Assembly (NCBI GenBank): GCA_001773855.1
Contig: MEXZ01000130.1
Coordinates: forward strand, 18,783 to 27,704
DNA length: 8,922 bases
Reading direction: 5' to 3'
DNA from: Candidatus Aminicenantes bacterium RBG_13_64_14
GTDB lineage: Bacteria; Acidobacteriota; Aminicenantia; Aminicenantales; Saccharicenantaceae
Shown here: piece after piece, positions 7,674 through 8,922 of the stretch
How positions within the stretch are numbered: position 1 is the first letter of the stretch
Layout: the number at the start of each line of letters is the position of its first letter
Notes under the pieces: generated by a model
The model's database searches: none
What the model was told of the DNA's origin: nothing
Seen by the model: only the letters and a program-made list of their open reading frames with translations
Translations under genes and position numbers: made by a program

Positions 7674-8879
7674 CTAGGTTTTCAGCTTTTCCTCGTTCGT
7701 CCGGAGCCAACCCACGGCCGTTTCGACGGCCTCCTGAAGCCGCGCTTTCTCAGGCATGACCAGCTCGACCAGGGACGGCCCTCCCCCTCCCTTGCACGGG
7801 ACGACGGCCCCGACGGCGGGGACGAGTTTCCTCAAGTCCACCGGCAGGGAATCGGACCGGGCGGCGATGAGATGCCCCTGGCTCTCGCCCCGGACGCCAT
7901 AGACCACGGCGAACTCGCCGCTCTTGATGATGTTCAAGGCCAGAAAACGCGCCTCATCGGGGGTTTTGTCCTCGAGAACACCGGTAATGACGGGTCCGGA
8001 GGCCGCCCTGATGACTTCACCGGCCTCGAAAGCGGCCAACCGCTCTTCGAGCCGGCGGGCCCGCTTCTTCATGGCCTTGTTATCGGCCGCGAGTTTTTCC
8101 ACCTGCGCGGCCACGTCTCCGTCCGAACAGGAAAACGCCCCGGCCAGCTTCCGGACCGTCCGGTCTTTCCCCCGGTAATCCCGAAGGGCCCTCCCCCCGC
8201 AGCGGAATTCGAAGCGTAGGTTCCCCCTTAATTTCTCGATCCCTGTGAGCTTGATCATCCCTATCTCGCCGGTGCGACGGCAGTGCGTCCCGCCGCAGGC
8301 CGAGTAGTCGAATCCGTCGACCTCGACGACCCGCAGTAGGCCCTGCTTCTTGGGCGGCCTTCGCAAGGGCACCTCCCCTATTTTCTCCTCGGGTATGAAA
8401 TACGTTTTGACTTCGCGGTCCTCCCAGACGATTGCGTTGGCCCTGTCCTCGATCCTGTCCCACTCCCCGTCCGAGATGGCCCGCAAGCCGATCTCGAGGG
8501 TGGAGACATCCGGGCCGAGATGGAAGGAAAGGGTCTCGCCCTTGAGCATCTCGTAAAAAGCCTGCGACAGAACGTGCTGTCCGGTATGCTGCTGCATGTG
8601 GTCGAAGCGGGTCGGTCTGTCGACCCGGCCGTGGACCGCTCCACCCGCGATCTCGCTCTTCAGCACATGGAGGATGGTTCCGTCGAGGTCAAGGACCTTG
8701 ACGACCTCGACGCCGCCGAGCGTGCCCCTGTCCCACGGCTGGCCGCCGGACTCGGGGTAAAAGGCCGTCCGGTCGAGCATCACGGCGGGAAGCCCTTCGT
8801 GCTCCGTCTGCGCCACGACCTCGGCGTCGAACTCCAAGAGATAGACGTCCTCGTAATACAGCCGCCGCGTCTCAGGCAT
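7674..8879 (-). CDS. Alanyl-tRNA editing protein, long AlaX type with DHHA1 domain
   Basis: This is a free-standing homologue of the alanyl-tRNA synthetase editing region. It hydrolyses Ser- or Gly-mischarged tRNA-Ala in the cytoplasm and has no synthetase core. At 401 residues it has the long AlaX layout. A beta-barrel segment covers about 1-90 (DRTAFYPESGGQPWDRGTL at 36-54). The editing site has zinc ligands H94 and H98 in HMQQHTGQHVLS, and C195 and H199 in CGGTH. A charged coiled coil lies at about 256-287. A DHHA1 domain covers about 295-401, with GHLIAARSD and the glycine-rich CKGGGGPSLVELV (362-374). ATG 8879 is preceded by AGGAG at 7 bases. It may be cotranscribed with the VWFA gene 76 bases downstream, since no terminator separates them. 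All residues expected for activity are present. Confidence 0.94.
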   Translation of the reverse strand: MPETRRLYYEDVYLLEFDAEVVAQTEHEGLPAVMLDRTAFYPESGGQPWDRGTLGGVEVVKVLDLDGTILHVLKSEIAGGAVHGRVDRPTRFDHMQQHTGQHVLSQAFYEMLKGETLSFHLGPDVSTLEIGLRAISDGEWDRIEDRANAIVWEDREVKTYFIPEEKIGEVPLRRPPKKQGLLRVVEVDGFDYSACGGTHCRRTGEIGMIKLTGIEKLRGNLRFEFRCGGRALRDYRGKDRTVRKLAGAFSCSDGDVAAQVEKLAADNKAMKKRARRLEERLAAFEAGEVIRAASGPVITGVLEDKTPDEARFLALNIIKSGEFAVVYGVRGESQGHLIAARSDSLPVDLRKLVPAVGAVVPCKGGGGPSLVELVMPEKARLQEAVETAVGWLRTNEEKLKT

Positions 8880-8886
8880 CGCTTTT

Positions 8887-8891
8887 CTCCT
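8887..8891 (-). promoter_or_regulatory. Ribosome binding site of the alanyl-tRNA editing gene
   Basis: The minus strand reads AGGAG with 7 bases to ATG 8879, a textbook site that fixes this start. The last bases of the window read ATAAT on the minus strand (8922-8918) and could be part of a -10 box cut by the window edge. This cannot be judged without the next base. Confidence 0.7.
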
Positions 8892-8922
8892 GCTACCGAA
8901 AACAGAGGATCGTAGTCATTAT

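Overview
The window looks like a chromosomal segment from a GC-rich, Gram-negative bacterium, possibly of Acidobacteriota or Aminicenantota type. The reasons are the strong G/C bias at third codon positions in most genes, two MacB/FtsX-type permeases with periplasmic domains, and a protein matching the 'VWFA-related acidobacterial' architecture. This placement is inference; no rRNA or other marker gene is present.

Left part (1-2604): the C-terminal ~580 residues of a Lon-family ATP-dependent protease (LonB/YcbZ-like, Ser-Lys dyad visible) run rightward. They meet head-on a leftward 23S/16S rRNA pseudouridine synthase of the RsuA/RluB/E/F family. The two stop codons abut with no intergenic base. 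A 67-bp gap then separates the pseudouridine synthase from a rightward operon and carries back-to-back -10-like boxes.

Middle (2605-6065): two paralogous MacB-type ABC transporter permeases overlap by ATGA and are probably translationally coupled. No ATPase is next to them. They converge on a leftward TauE/SafE (TSUP) family permease, which has a GTG start with a good Shine-Dalgarno sequence. Just upstream of that GTG is the 3' tail of a lost GC-rich gene.

Right part (6066-8922): a low-GC block holds one secreted VWFA-related protein gene and is bounded by two copies of a perfect 38-bp direct repeat (45/48 over an extended unit). It sits between the TSUP gene and a leftward AlaX-type alanyl-tRNA editing protein. 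All genes from 5101 to 8879 point left. The repeat-bounded block breaks the GC-rich context on both sides, replaced most of a gene upstream of the TSUP permease, and carries a good sigma70-like promoter that reads out toward that permease. This is the most unusual object in the window. It may be a small integrase-less mobile cassette, a homologous-recombination product, or an assembly join made at a repeat.
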